Positions 47,834-56,456 of a stretch of DNA of 64,000 bases are shown here, piece by piece (within the stretch, counting starts at the first letter, position 1; every line of letters starts with the position of its first letter). Origin of the DNA: an uncultured Phocaeicola sp. (GTDB taxonomy: Bacteria > Bacteroidota > Bacteroidia > Bacteroidales > Bacteroidaceae); NCBI GenBank assembly GCA_948579315.1, contig CAPAOL010000015.1:1-64000 (forward strand), in the 5' to 3' direction. Below the pieces are notes generated by a model. The model saw nothing but the letters and a program-made list of their open reading frames with translations. It ran no database searches and was not told the origin of the DNA. The position numbers and the translations under genes are program-made.

Positions 47834-50116
47834 TTACTCTTTAGATTCAGGAAATAGTTTGCTCCCCCAGTAGTTACCGGGACTAGGGCCCATTTTTAAA
47901 ACCAACTCGCCTCCTTTGATGATATCATTATGGCGGATGGCGGAATATGGATAATTCTTTCCATTTAATAAAATCGACCGGATATACTTGTTCTTTTCGG
48001 AAAGCCCTTCGGCTTTGATCGTGAATGTTTTGCCTTCCTGTAAATGGAAACGACTCTCTGTCAGTAGAGGGGTATGGACTAAATAATAGTCTTGTCCGGC
48101 ATTGGGGTACAACCCCATCATGTGGAATACCAACCACGATGACATGGCTCCGGAGTCATCATTTCCGGGAAGGCCGGCAGAACCGTCATTATAGTTCTTC
48201 TGGATAATTTCATGGATGCGGTCGCCGCTTTTATCCGGACGCCCTACCCAGTGGTATAGGCAGGGAGTGAGGAAGGAGGGTTCATTATTCACATTGAAGA
48301 AACCCTTGTCAAAGAAAATATCCAGCCGTTCGTCAAACTTCTCTTTTCCGCCACATTGTTCAATGAGTCCGGGTACGTCATGCGGAATGCTGAGTGAATA
48401 TTCCCAGGAGGAGGCTTCATAAAAGAACATGTTCCACCAAGGAGTATACCAAGGGCCTTCAAAGGTAACGGGGGTATATGTGAAGGTGGGTTTCTGGATA
48501 TGGGAGTTTCCGAAAGGTATTTTGTCTAACCAGTTTCCTTCTTTATCCCGGGGAAGTATGAATCCTTTGACTCCTGCATGTTCATAATCGGCCCGCCACA
48601 AGTTCTTCCAGTTGGAAGATTGTTTCAAGTATTGCTGGTACAAGTCTGTCTTGCCTAGTCCTTTTGCTACTAAGGCTATGGCATAATCACAATAGGAGTA
48701 TTCTATTGTGCGGTTTCCGGCTCGGGGAATACCGTATGGAATATATCCCAATTCCAGATAAGGAATCAGTCCGCCTCTTCCCTCCGCTTCTTCGTTACCT
48801 CCAGGCGGTATAGTCGCATCTTTCAGCATAGCTTCCAAAGCCAGATGGTAATCTATGTTTGGTAGTCCTTTTACAAATGCATCGGCTATAACAATTTCGG
48901 CGTTGGAGCCGCCTTGTGTCCGTCCGTTACAATTTCCGCTTCGTGCATCAGGCATGTAGCCGTCCCGTTTATAGATATTGATCAGTGAACGTACAATGTC
49001 TGTTTCTCTTTGAGGGTCAATCAGTGTGATAAGTGGAGTTGAGGTGCGGTAGGTGTCCCAGATAGCATAAAAATCATCATAATAAGGTTCCGGATCACTC
49101 CATAATGGATTTTCACCGGTACGGTCTACAGGCATTAACATGGTATGGTAGATACCGGTATAAAACATACGCTTATATTTTTCGGGTGTATTTGAGGCTA
49201 TATCAATGCGTTGCAATAAGTTTTCCCATTGTGCCAATAAGGCTTGCCGGGTGTCCTCAAATGACCAATGAGGTATTTCGTTCCATACATTCTCTCTGGC
49301 TTTGAGAGAACTGATAAATGAAATTCCGACTTTCAGTTGAATGGTATTTGCAGAAGAAGGGAAACGCAACAAAGCTCCGGTTTTTTGTTGGGAGTCTGGC
49401 TGGTATCGTTCATTGCTGATTTGGCTTCCTTTCCATGTGGCCGTTTGTACAAAGGGATGGTCGGTTACTGCATAAAAATAAACGGTGTAGGCACGTCCGT
49501 TATTCCAACCTCCGCGAATACGGGTATATCCCATTACTTCGTGATCGGATATGATTTGAATTTCCGAACCTACAAATTGTTGTGCTTCGCGGGCATCGGG
49601 GGTCGGTTGTTCACCCAGGAAGAAGCCGGCGTCAACCAACAGGGATTTTAAGGAATCTTCGGGATAGGTGAATCGGTAGAATGAGGCGCGTGGAGCAGTT
49701 GTTATTTCAGTATATATGCCTGTTCTCTGGAATTCGGTAGCATAATAGCCCAAGCGGATTGTTTCATCTTTGCGATAGTCTATATGATTGAGTTGATCCA
49801 TACCTTTGCCAAAAGGCATGACAAGTATGTTACCATATTTAGGACCTCCTCCTGTCCCGCTGACGTGTACTTGGGAGAAACCGTTGACTTGTTCGGGCAT
49901 AGGCAGCCAACCACTATTGGGATGGACAGTGCAATCGGGCGATGGTTTCACCATACCATAAGGGCAGGAGGGACCGATAAATACCCGTCCCAGTCCTTCC
50001 GAACCGATTCTGGGATCTACGTAATCAGAAAGTCTGGCTTCCTGTGCCGCGACCGTCACGGGCAGCAGCAGGAAGACCAGTCTTAACAAAGAAACTTTGA
50101 ATGGAATGTGGGTCAT
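47834..50116 (-). CDS. GH92 alpha-mannosidase (paralogue 1)
   Basis: This family 92 exo-alpha-mannosidase is Ca2+-dependent and inverting. The start is placed at 50116 (MTHIPFKVSLLRLVFLLLP, signal peptide ending VAAQ), 2 nt after the preceding stop. Upstream in-frame codons overlap the GH28 gene. Motifs: YVDPRIGSEGLGRVFIGPSC at the N-terminus, DAFVKGLPNIDY in the (alpha/alpha)6 domain, and the C-terminal GLPGNDDSGAMSSW with the base aspartates. The acid-region segment reads NNEPSFLTPCLYHW, without the His found after NEP in the second GH92 (NEPCHQIAYLF). This suggests a different linkage or leaving group, such as a non-1,2-linkage or a phosphate-linked mannose. That specificity is inference. 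Confidence 0.92.
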   Translation of the reverse strand: MTHIPFKVSLLRLVFLLLPVTVAAQEARLSDYVDPRIGSEGLGRVFIGPSCPYGMVKPSPDCTVHPNSGWLPMPEQVNGFSQVHVSGTGGGPKYGNILVMPFGKGMDQLNHIDYRKDETIRLGYYATEFQRTGIYTEITTAPRASFYRFTYPEDSLKSLLVDAGFFLGEQPTPDAREAQQFVGSEIQIISDHEVMGYTRIRGGWNNGRAYTVYFYAVTDHPFVQTATWKGSQISNERYQPDSQQKTGALLRFPSSANTIQLKVGISFISSLKARENVWNEIPHWSFEDTRQALLAQWENLLQRIDIASNTPEKYKRMFYTGIYHTMLMPVDRTGENPLWSDPEPYYDDFYAIWDTYRTSTPLITLIDPQRETDIVRSLINIYKRDGYMPDARSGNCNGRTQGGSNAEIVIADAFVKGLPNIDYHLALEAMLKDATIPPGGNEEAEGRGGLIPYLELGYIPYGIPRAGNRTIEYSYCDYAIALVAKGLGKTDLYQQYLKQSSNWKNLWRADYEHAGVKGFILPRDKEGNWLDKIPFGNSHIQKPTFTYTPVTFEGPWYTPWWNMFFYEASSWEYSLSIPHDVPGLIEQCGGKEKFDERLDIFFDKGFFNVNNEPSFLTPCLYHWVGRPDKSGDRIHEIIQKNYNDGSAGLPGNDDSGAMSSWLVFHMMGLYPNAGQDYYLVHTPLLTESRFHLQEGKTFTIKAEGLSEKNKYIRSILLNGKNYPYSAIRHNDIIKGGELVLKMGPSPGNYWGSKLFPESKE

Positions 50117-50118
50117 AA

Positions 50119-51531
50119 TTATTTCTTGTTTATTTTTACACGTATTGTATTCTTCTCTTTGATATCTCCTCCGGCTTGTGTCAATTGAGGGAAGGCCCAA
50201 TAAATGTTACAGCCGGTAATCCGGATATCCGAAGCGGTGTCCAGATAGAAAGCATAAGTCTTGTCATATACAAAACCATCTCCGTTACAAGGACGTTTGT
50301 CATACACACCGCCTTCATAACCGGTACGTTTTAACAACTTGACATCTATTTCATCAAAATAGATATGATGCACTTTCTCCGGAGTGTCTCCCCCTACGAA
50401 AATGCCGTTTTCACTAGTGCATTTAATCTGATTGAAGAAAATGTTGCTGACTTCTCCCGAGTGTCCTTTCGTTGCACCTTTGGGGAAACGCCAGCCTGCA
50501 TCTTTATGATTGCCTACGGCACGAGGGTATGAGGTGACATAGATAGGTTCCGCTTTACCCCACCATACATCAGAATAGAACATACAGTCTACTAATATAT
50601 TGGAGAAAATGACATTGCTCACAGTACCTTCATCCCGGTTTTGTATGCCGATGCCCCGGTTGCTGTTTTTGATAATGCAATTATTGAATAATACATTATC
50701 AATCTTGTCCATATTTTCCGAGCCTATCTTAATAGCGCATGAACGTGAAGTCATGATACAATTAGTCACTACAATATCTTCGCAAGAGCCATATTCTTCA
50801 AATTCCCGACGATTCTTCAGGCAAATGCAGTCATCGCCCGATTCAATGAAGCAGTTCGCTATACGTACTTTTTTGGAGTGATCCACATCAATACCGTCGC
50901 CGTTGCGTATTTTTAGATTATTCAATAAAGAGATGCCGTCAATCAAGGCATCGTAACAGCCTATCAGGTGTATTGTCCAATAGGCGCTGTTCCGGATCGT
51001 GATGTCACGGATAACGGTTTTCTCCACATTGATAAGGGTAAGCACATGTGGGCGTGGGTCAAAATCAGTGACGGGCTTCAGCTCGTAGGAATCATCCAGC
51101 TCTTTGCCCATGAAGGCGATTCCGTTTCCGTCTATTTCTCCTGTACCGGTAATGGATATTTGTTTTAAGTCTTTTCCACTGATCCACATCATTCCTTCGC
51201 CACGGTTTTCGCGGAATGCGCTTTCTGTATAGATGCTTTCATCGGGGTTGGCCAGCAATCGGGAGTTGGGTTCCAGATGAAGGTTCACATAGGATTTCAA
51301 ATATAGCGGACCGCATAGAAAGGTGTGTCCGGCAGGAATGATTACGGTTCCGCCACCGGCAGCGGAACAGGCATTGATGGCGCGTTGTATAGCGGCGGCA
51401 TCATCTGTTTGTCCGTCTCCTTTGGCTCCATAGGTCATGATGTCGTACGTGTTCCCTTGATGGGAAGTACTGCATCCTGTCACAAACAACAGGAGGCAGC
51501 ATAAGAGGCTGATGATAGTTTGTTTCTTCAT
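50119..51531 (-). CDS. GH28-family glycoside hydrolase, lipoprotein
   Basis: The 470-aa lipoprotein (lipobox VTGC) has a right-handed beta-helix starting YDIMTYGAKGDGQTDDAAAI. GH28-type active-site elements are present: GDGIDVDHS, ESGDDCICLKN (Asp233/Asp234) and SCAIKIGSE, then RGIGIQNRDEG. The canonical GHG and RIK motifs are not clear, so it belongs to a divergent branch and may not be a plain polygalacturonase. It lies between the two GH92 genes in a compact operon and shares little with the GH28 at 5350. In this setting a terminal alpha-uronic acid or another alpha-linked sugar of a mannose-bearing glycan is a possible target. That is speculative. Confidence 0.82.
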   Translation of the reverse strand: MKKQTIISLLCCLLLFVTGCSTSHQGNTYDIMTYGAKGDGQTDDAAAIQRAINACSAAGGGTVIIPAGHTFLCGPLYLKSYVNLHLEPNSRLLANPDESIYTESAFRENRGEGMMWISGKDLKQISITGTGEIDGNGIAFMGKELDDSYELKPVTDFDPRPHVLTLINVEKTVIRDITIRNSAYWTIHLIGCYDALIDGISLLNNLKIRNGDGIDVDHSKKVRIANCFIESGDDCICLKNRREFEEYGSCEDIVVTNCIMTSRSCAIKIGSENMDKIDNVLFNNCIIKNSNRGIGIQNRDEGTVSNVIFSNILVDCMFYSDVWWGKAEPIYVTSYPRAVGNHKDAGWRFPKGATKGHSGEVSNIFFNQIKCTSENGIFVGGDTPEKVHHIYFDEIDVKLLKRTGYEGGVYDKRPCNGDGFVYDKTYAFYLDTASDIRITGCNIYWAFPQLTQAGGDIKEKNTIRVKINKK

Positions 51532-51556
51532 ATGGATTGTTTTTTATTTTTTGTAC

Positions 51557-53890
51557 TTATTTCATGTTGTCGGGAGGCAGGCTGAGGGCGGATGCTCCCC
51601 AGCTTGTATTAGGGTTCGGGCCCATCTGGAACTCTAATGTTCCTCCCTGTACTATATCTTGGTGTGTAAAGTAATTCTTGTCATATTCTTTTCCGTTTAG
51701 TTTTGCTGACTGGATATATATATTTTTTTTGTTGGCGTTGTGGGCTAATATGGTGAATGTCTTTCCGTTTTCCAAGCGGATACTCATCCGGGGAAAAGAA
51801 GGACTTCCTATTATATAATAAGGTGTACCGGGACATACCGGATAGAATCCCATAGCAGAAAATACATACCAGGCAGACATCTGTCCTGCATCATCATTAC
51901 CTGACAGACCACCGGGAGCATTCAGATATTCTGTTTCCATAATATGACGTACCTCCCGTTGGGTTTTCCAAGGTTGTCCGGCATAGTTGAAGAGGTAGGC
52001 TATCTGATGACAAGGTTCGTTGCCGTGCCAGTAGCGGTGTTCGCTGAACATGGAATCCAGTTTGGCAATGTATTTTTCTTTTCCGCCCATACATTCCATA
52101 AGTCCGTATATATCATGGGGGGCATACCAAGTATAATGGCAGGGAGCTCCTTCGGTGATGAAGCGGGTGAAAGAAAAGGCGTTACCGGCATCGGTGAGGA
52201 AACTTCCGTCAGCGTATCTGCCTTGGGCATATCCGGTGCTAGGGTTTATTACGTTACGGTAATATCGTGCACGTATCATTAATGTATCATAAAGTCCTGT
52301 TTTTTGTGGATCAGGAAAGTAATCATCTGATGTTTCCAACTTTTGCAGGACTTGGGCCAATACGAAATCATCGTATGCATATTCTAAAGTACGTGACACT
52401 TGTTCGCAGGTATGAAAGGCTTCCGGTACGCTGTCTTCCAAAGGAATGTATCCATATTTTAGATAAGAATTCAAAGCACGCCGTCCCATTCCGTTTTTAT
52501 ATTCTTCATAGGTGGCGGGAGTCCTGAATGCGTTCCGGAGCATTCCTTCGCAAGCTTTGTTGATATCAAAATTACGGATTCCTTTGATATAGGCATCTCC
52601 CAGTGCGGAGATGCAATGATCGCCTATCATGGCTGCGGTATAACTGTTCCAACAAGGAAATATAGGCAGCCAGCCGCCTTGTTCATATTTGTCCACCAAT
52701 GATTGCATCATGTCTCCGGCTTTCTTTGGGGTTAGGATATTGACTAAAGGATGGAGAGCACGGTAAGTATCCCACATACTGTAATCTTCATAGTAATTTC
52801 TACCGTTGGCTGATTGTCTGAACGGGTGTCCTGTGGAAAAAGAAGGATAGCGCCCGTCTACATCATTGAATGTACGTGGCAGGAATGAGGCACGGTAGAG
52901 TGCTCCGTAAAATTTCTCTTTATCGTTTCGGTTGTTTGTCTGTACTGTAACTTGTGAAAGTCTTTGTTCCCAGATGGAGTTCAGTTCCTGTCGGGTGCGG
53001 TCAAAATCCCAATGAGGTATCTCGGTGTCCAGATTCTTTTGAGCGCCTTCCATGTCAGTAAAAGAGGAAGCGGCTTTAATTAATATGGGTCTTTCTGAGT
53101 GCATTTTGAACCGGAGATATGCACCTATACCTGTTCCATCGGCTATCTGTCGTTGTCCGGCGAAGAGACTGTCATGCCGGAATGTACCATATTCTTCTAT
53201 TTCATTTTGATATTCAATGATAAAGTACCCGTTGTATCCGGCGGGTTCTCCCCAGCCTTGATAGATGCGGTGGACGGGATTGTATCCGCGTATCTGTTTT
53301 TTTATGGTATCGATTTCAATATATCCTTTCCCTTCATCACTGTTAGGATTGACTATGAGATAAGCATCTTCCGGTTGGTTATAAGTGAATCGAAAAATGG
53401 CTGAACGGGAACGTCCGGTCATTTCTGCAAAGATGGAATAATCTTTGAGAAGGACAGAGTAATAGGCGGGCGTTGCTGTTTCTTCTTGGTGAGAGAACAG
53501 GCTTCCTCTGTCTTGGGGAAGATATTTCAGTGTACCCGATACAGGCATCAAGGTCATGGAACCGTAATCCTGTGTACAACCTCCGACAATCCAATGTGAA
53601 TTGCGGAAACCTTGTATTTTCGTATCTTTGTAATAATAGGGAGCCTTACATTTTGCTTCTGTATCTTGTGTTTGGGGAGTCCAAAAGTTCATTCCGTTGG
53701 GCTCTAGAACAGCAGGCAGCGTTTGCCCGTACTCTTCGGTATTTTTGCCGAAAAGTTCTGCGGTGTGGGTTGCGCTTGGTGCAGTGCCCGTACGGGTATC
53801 TACGTAGAACAGTAGGGATTCTTCCTGATGGCCGATACAAGCAGTAAACAGGCTGCATATAATCAACAGGTAAGATAGGGTACTTTTCAT
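51557..53890 (-). CDS. GH92 alpha-mannosidase, lipoprotein (paralogue 2)
   Basis: The 777-aa lipoprotein (lipobox FTAC) is a GH92 member. It has YVDTRTGTAPSATHTAELFG at the N-terminus, then a beta-domain, MWDTYRALHPLVNIL in the helical domain, the acid motif HGNEPCHQIAYLFNYAG and the catalytic aspartates in GLSGNDDAGQMSAW. It is clearly distinct from the other GH92 of the operon in the N-terminal region and the acid motif, so the two probably cleave different mannose linkages in turn. The His after NEP is the arrangement more common in characterised alpha-1,2-mannosidases; I state this from memory. It lies between GDPD and GH28. Confidence 0.92.
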   Translation of the reverse strand: MKSTLSYLLIICSLFTACIGHQEESLLFYVDTRTGTAPSATHTAELFGKNTEEYGQTLPAVLEPNGMNFWTPQTQDTEAKCKAPYYYKDTKIQGFRNSHWIVGGCTQDYGSMTLMPVSGTLKYLPQDRGSLFSHQEETATPAYYSVLLKDYSIFAEMTGRSRSAIFRFTYNQPEDAYLIVNPNSDEGKGYIEIDTIKKQIRGYNPVHRIYQGWGEPAGYNGYFIIEYQNEIEEYGTFRHDSLFAGQRQIADGTGIGAYLRFKMHSERPILIKAASSFTDMEGAQKNLDTEIPHWDFDRTRQELNSIWEQRLSQVTVQTNNRNDKEKFYGALYRASFLPRTFNDVDGRYPSFSTGHPFRQSANGRNYYEDYSMWDTYRALHPLVNILTPKKAGDMMQSLVDKYEQGGWLPIFPCWNSYTAAMIGDHCISALGDAYIKGIRNFDINKACEGMLRNAFRTPATYEEYKNGMGRRALNSYLKYGYIPLEDSVPEAFHTCEQVSRTLEYAYDDFVLAQVLQKLETSDDYFPDPQKTGLYDTLMIRARYYRNVINPSTGYAQGRYADGSFLTDAGNAFSFTRFITEGAPCHYTWYAPHDIYGLMECMGGKEKYIAKLDSMFSEHRYWHGNEPCHQIAYLFNYAGQPWKTQREVRHIMETEYLNAPGGLSGNDDAGQMSAWYVFSAMGFYPVCPGTPYYIIGSPSFPRMSIRLENGKTFTILAHNANKKNIYIQSAKLNGKEYDKNYFTHQDIVQGGTLEFQMGPNPNTSWGASALSLPPDNMK

Positions 53891-53909
53891 AGCTCTTCTT
53901 GGAAAAGGG

Positions 53910-54722
53910 TTATTTTTTTATCTCCTGATGGAGTATTTTTATAAAGAGTTCCGGCCGGTCCAGATTGACTAAATCGGGATGGACTTCAATCGCTTTTTTA
54001 TATTCTTTTTCACTCGCATTCTGAATAGCAGCCATTATCTTGATATGATTGCTTTTGCAGAATTCTTTGAATTGAGGAGTGATATTGAGGATATCTGTTT
54101 CTACATAGGTCGGGGTGCATATTTTCATCCATTTCTTCAAAGCCGCTATATTGGAGGCATTTACTTTAATCTTCATTTCCGGAGCGATTTTGATAAATTC
54201 TTTCAGCATTTCTGAGTCTGCAAACCAGAAGAAACTTTTATTTTCATATCCTTTTTGGCGTACTAATGTAATCAAATCTTTTATCGGAGTTCCTCGTTTT
54301 ACATCAAAAAAAATGTGTGCCTTTCCTTGTAGGGTATCTAGCATTTCGGCTATACGGGGTACGTGAATGCCGGTAAATCGAGAACTGAACCAACTGCCGG
54401 CGTCTAATTTTTCAATATCTTTGGATAGCATATCTTGAATGGGACCTTTACCGTTGGTAGTACGGTCTAAAGTTTCATCATGCAGATTATAAAGTATATT
54501 GTCTTTACTTTTGCGCACGTCCACTTCTATCCAGCCGGCTCCATGTTTCAATGCAGCTAGAGCTGATGGAATGGTGTTTTCCGGCGCTATATGGTTCGCT
54601 CCTCTGTGTACTACGATTTCGATAGAGTCCTGGTACATCATTTTATGGGCATGTATAGGAAATGGGAATAATACCAAGATGGATGTCGCGATATGAAGTA
54701 ATAAGATTTGATGACGTTTCAT
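53910..54722 (-). CDS. Secreted glycerophosphodiester phosphodiesterase
   Basis: The 270-aa protein (signal peptide to about residue 25) is a GDPD-family TIM barrel. Catalytic and metal residues are visible: HRGANHIAPENT (His39, Arg40, Glu48), GWIEVDVRKSKDN (Glu66, Asp68) and LHDETLDRTTNG (His81). The family hydrolyses glycerophosphodiesters such as glycerophosphoinositol to glycerol-3-phosphate and the alcohol, using a divalent metal. A gene like this inside a mannosidase PUL is unusual and implies a phosphodiester in the substrate. It follows susD across a stem-loop and starts 19 nt before the next gene (GH92). Confidence 0.92.
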   Translation of the reverse strand: MKRHQILLLHIATSILVLFPFPIHAHKMMYQDSIEIVVHRGANHIAPENTIPSALAALKHGAGWIEVDVRKSKDNILYNLHDETLDRTTNGKGPIQDMLSKDIEKLDAGSWFSSRFTGIHVPRIAEMLDTLQGKAHIFFDVKRGTPIKDLITLVRQKGYENKSFFWFADSEMLKEFIKIAPEMKIKVNASNIAALKKWMKICTPTYVETDILNITPQFKEFCKSNHIKIMAAIQNASEKEYKKAIEVHPDLVNLDRPELFIKILHQEIKK

Positions 54723-54743
54723 GAATTATTTTTTGCTTTAAAG

Positions 54744-54783
54744 GTTTTTATAAGAGCTTGCCGTAACAAGCCCTTATAAAAAC
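54744..54783 (-). terminator. Intra-operon hairpin between susD and GDPD
   Basis: GTTTTTATAAG (54744-54754) pairs with CTTATAAAAAC (54773-54783), and GCTTG (54756-54760) with CAAGC (54767-54771), across a single mismatch, with a 6-nt loop. The stem totals 16 bp. It sits in the same place, after susD, as the terminator at 35249, and probably separates SusCD from enzyme expression. No clean T-run follows. Confidence 0.6.
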
Positions 54784-54792
54784 TTATTTAAT

Positions 54793-56448
54793 TTACCAAT
54801 AACCGTAATTTTGCTTCCAGTTGGTGTTTGAATTCATCAAGCCGACAGATACAGGGAAGATTCTACGCCATTTCTCGGTCTTGGCTTCCGGATGATATTG
54901 ATTTTTATATCCCCAGTCGTCTTCGAACTTTCCAAAACGGATTAGGTCATTGCGACGCCATGTTTCTGCGTAAAATTCACGTGCACGCTCTTCAAGCAAC
55001 TCGTCCAATGAAGGAGAATGCTCCAATAATGGAGCGTTACAGTAGCTGCGTATTTGGTTGAACAGGGATTGTGGCGTATCACCGTTCGTAGCTGTTGCTC
55101 CCCGTAGAATAGCTTCTGCTTTCATCAGCAGAATATCTGCATAACGGAAGATAGGTACATCATTGCTTTGATTCCGGTTATAGAGGTTATAATCGTCTGC
55201 TTGAATAGCCCATTTGATGCATCGGTATCCCTGGCACCATGCGTTCAAGTCATTTCCAAGATCCATTTGGTCATTCAAGATGGTGATATTCTTGGTGAGG
55301 ACAACTTGTTGTCCGTTGTATATATAAGGTTCTGTTCCCATTGTATGTGTGCTGATGTCATAATAGTTGATCGCACCTTTCATGATGATGTCATTGCGTT
55401 CATCTCCTTCCAGGCAAAAACGGTCTGCTGCTTCAGGAGTGACGATGAAAACGCCTCCAGCATTTTTGGATAGTGTTATACCGAACAGTCCTTTGCCGTC
55501 CGCGCCGTCATTGTTGAATTTAGGCCAGAATTGAAAACGGGCGTAAGTATTGGCTCTGGTTGATGTTTCATTATTTTGGTATGGCATTGCATAGATGAAA
55601 TCTTTGATCTGATAGCCGTTGTCCGGCATGAATTTCTTGCGATAACCATCACTGAGGTTGAAATGACCAGAGGCGATGATATCATCGCAATATTTTATGA
55701 CATCATTCAATTTGGAATTAGTCATGCTTGGATCATAAGTAGCTACATCATCACAGGTATAAACAGCCCAGTTTATATAGAGTTTGGCAAGGAGAGCCTC
55801 AGCCATCCATTTGGTTGGCTTGCCATAAGTGGAAGCATCAACATCTTCTTTTAAACCGCCGGAAGCCAAAGCACGAAGCAGGTCGCTTTCGATAAATTTT
55901 GTAATTTCGGAACGGGGAGAACGGTCGATAGCTTCAGAATCGCCGATCAAATGGTCTAATTTGGGAGTTGCTCCGAATGTATCCATAAAAATAAAATGAT
56001 AGAAAGCACGCATGGCAAGTGCCGGAGCAATCAAGGCTTCTTGTTCGGCATTGTTTTCATCCTCTCCACCCAGGTCAAAAATTGCTTGATTGCACTTTGT
56101 GATTGCAGCCGGAATATCACCGGCCCAGTCCACGTGTGCGTCTCCTGGAAGGCTGGCATGAAGAGAGGAATGGATATAATTGCCGCCATCATACCAGTTA
56201 CCACCAAATGTCACTGCCATGAATTCATCAGAGGACAGCAGGGCAGCTTCCATATAACGACGTCCTAATGCTCCGCCGAATCCATAATACAAACCTGCCA
56301 TTTTCGCTTCTTTGGCAATTTCGGAATCCGGGTATTCTGTATAAGTAGATTTAAGATCCACATCTAGATCTGTGCAGGAGGAGAAGGTGAACAGACCACC
56401 TACTAGCCAGGTTATTAATTTTATGCTATTTTTCATATCAGTTTTCAA
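54793..56448 (-). CDS. SusD/RagB-family surface glycan-binding lipoprotein
   Basis: The 551-aa lipoprotein (lipobox FSSC, then TDLDVDLKSTYTEYPDSE) is a SusD homologue of the shorter-motif type. It has EQEALIAPALAMRAFYHFIF, TKWMAEALLAKLYINWAVY and, near the C-terminus, YADILLMKAEAILRGATAT and EERAREFYAETWRRNDLIRF. A start at the second Met (codon 5, MKNSIKLITWL) is also possible. It follows SusC after 8 nt. It binds the target glycan of the GH89/GH92 locus. Confidence 0.94.
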   Translation of the reverse strand: MKTDMKNSIKLITWLVGGLFTFSSCTDLDVDLKSTYTEYPDSEIAKEAKMAGLYYGFGGALGRRYMEAALLSSDEFMAVTFGGNWYDGGNYIHSSLHASLPGDAHVDWAGDIPAAITKCNQAIFDLGGEDENNAEQEALIAPALAMRAFYHFIFMDTFGATPKLDHLIGDSEAIDRSPRSEITKFIESDLLRALASGGLKEDVDASTYGKPTKWMAEALLAKLYINWAVYTCDDVATYDPSMTNSKLNDVIKYCDDIIASGHFNLSDGYRKKFMPDNGYQIKDFIYAMPYQNNETSTRANTYARFQFWPKFNNDGADGKGLFGITLSKNAGGVFIVTPEAADRFCLEGDERNDIIMKGAINYYDISTHTMGTEPYIYNGQQVVLTKNITILNDQMDLGNDLNAWCQGYRCIKWAIQADDYNLYNRNQSNDVPIFRYADILLMKAEAILRGATATNGDTPQSLFNQIRSYCNAPLLEHSPSLDELLEERAREFYAETWRRNDLIRFGKFEDDWGYKNQYHPEAKTEKWRRIFPVSVGLMNSNTNWKQNYGYW

Positions 56449-56456
56449 TTATATGG

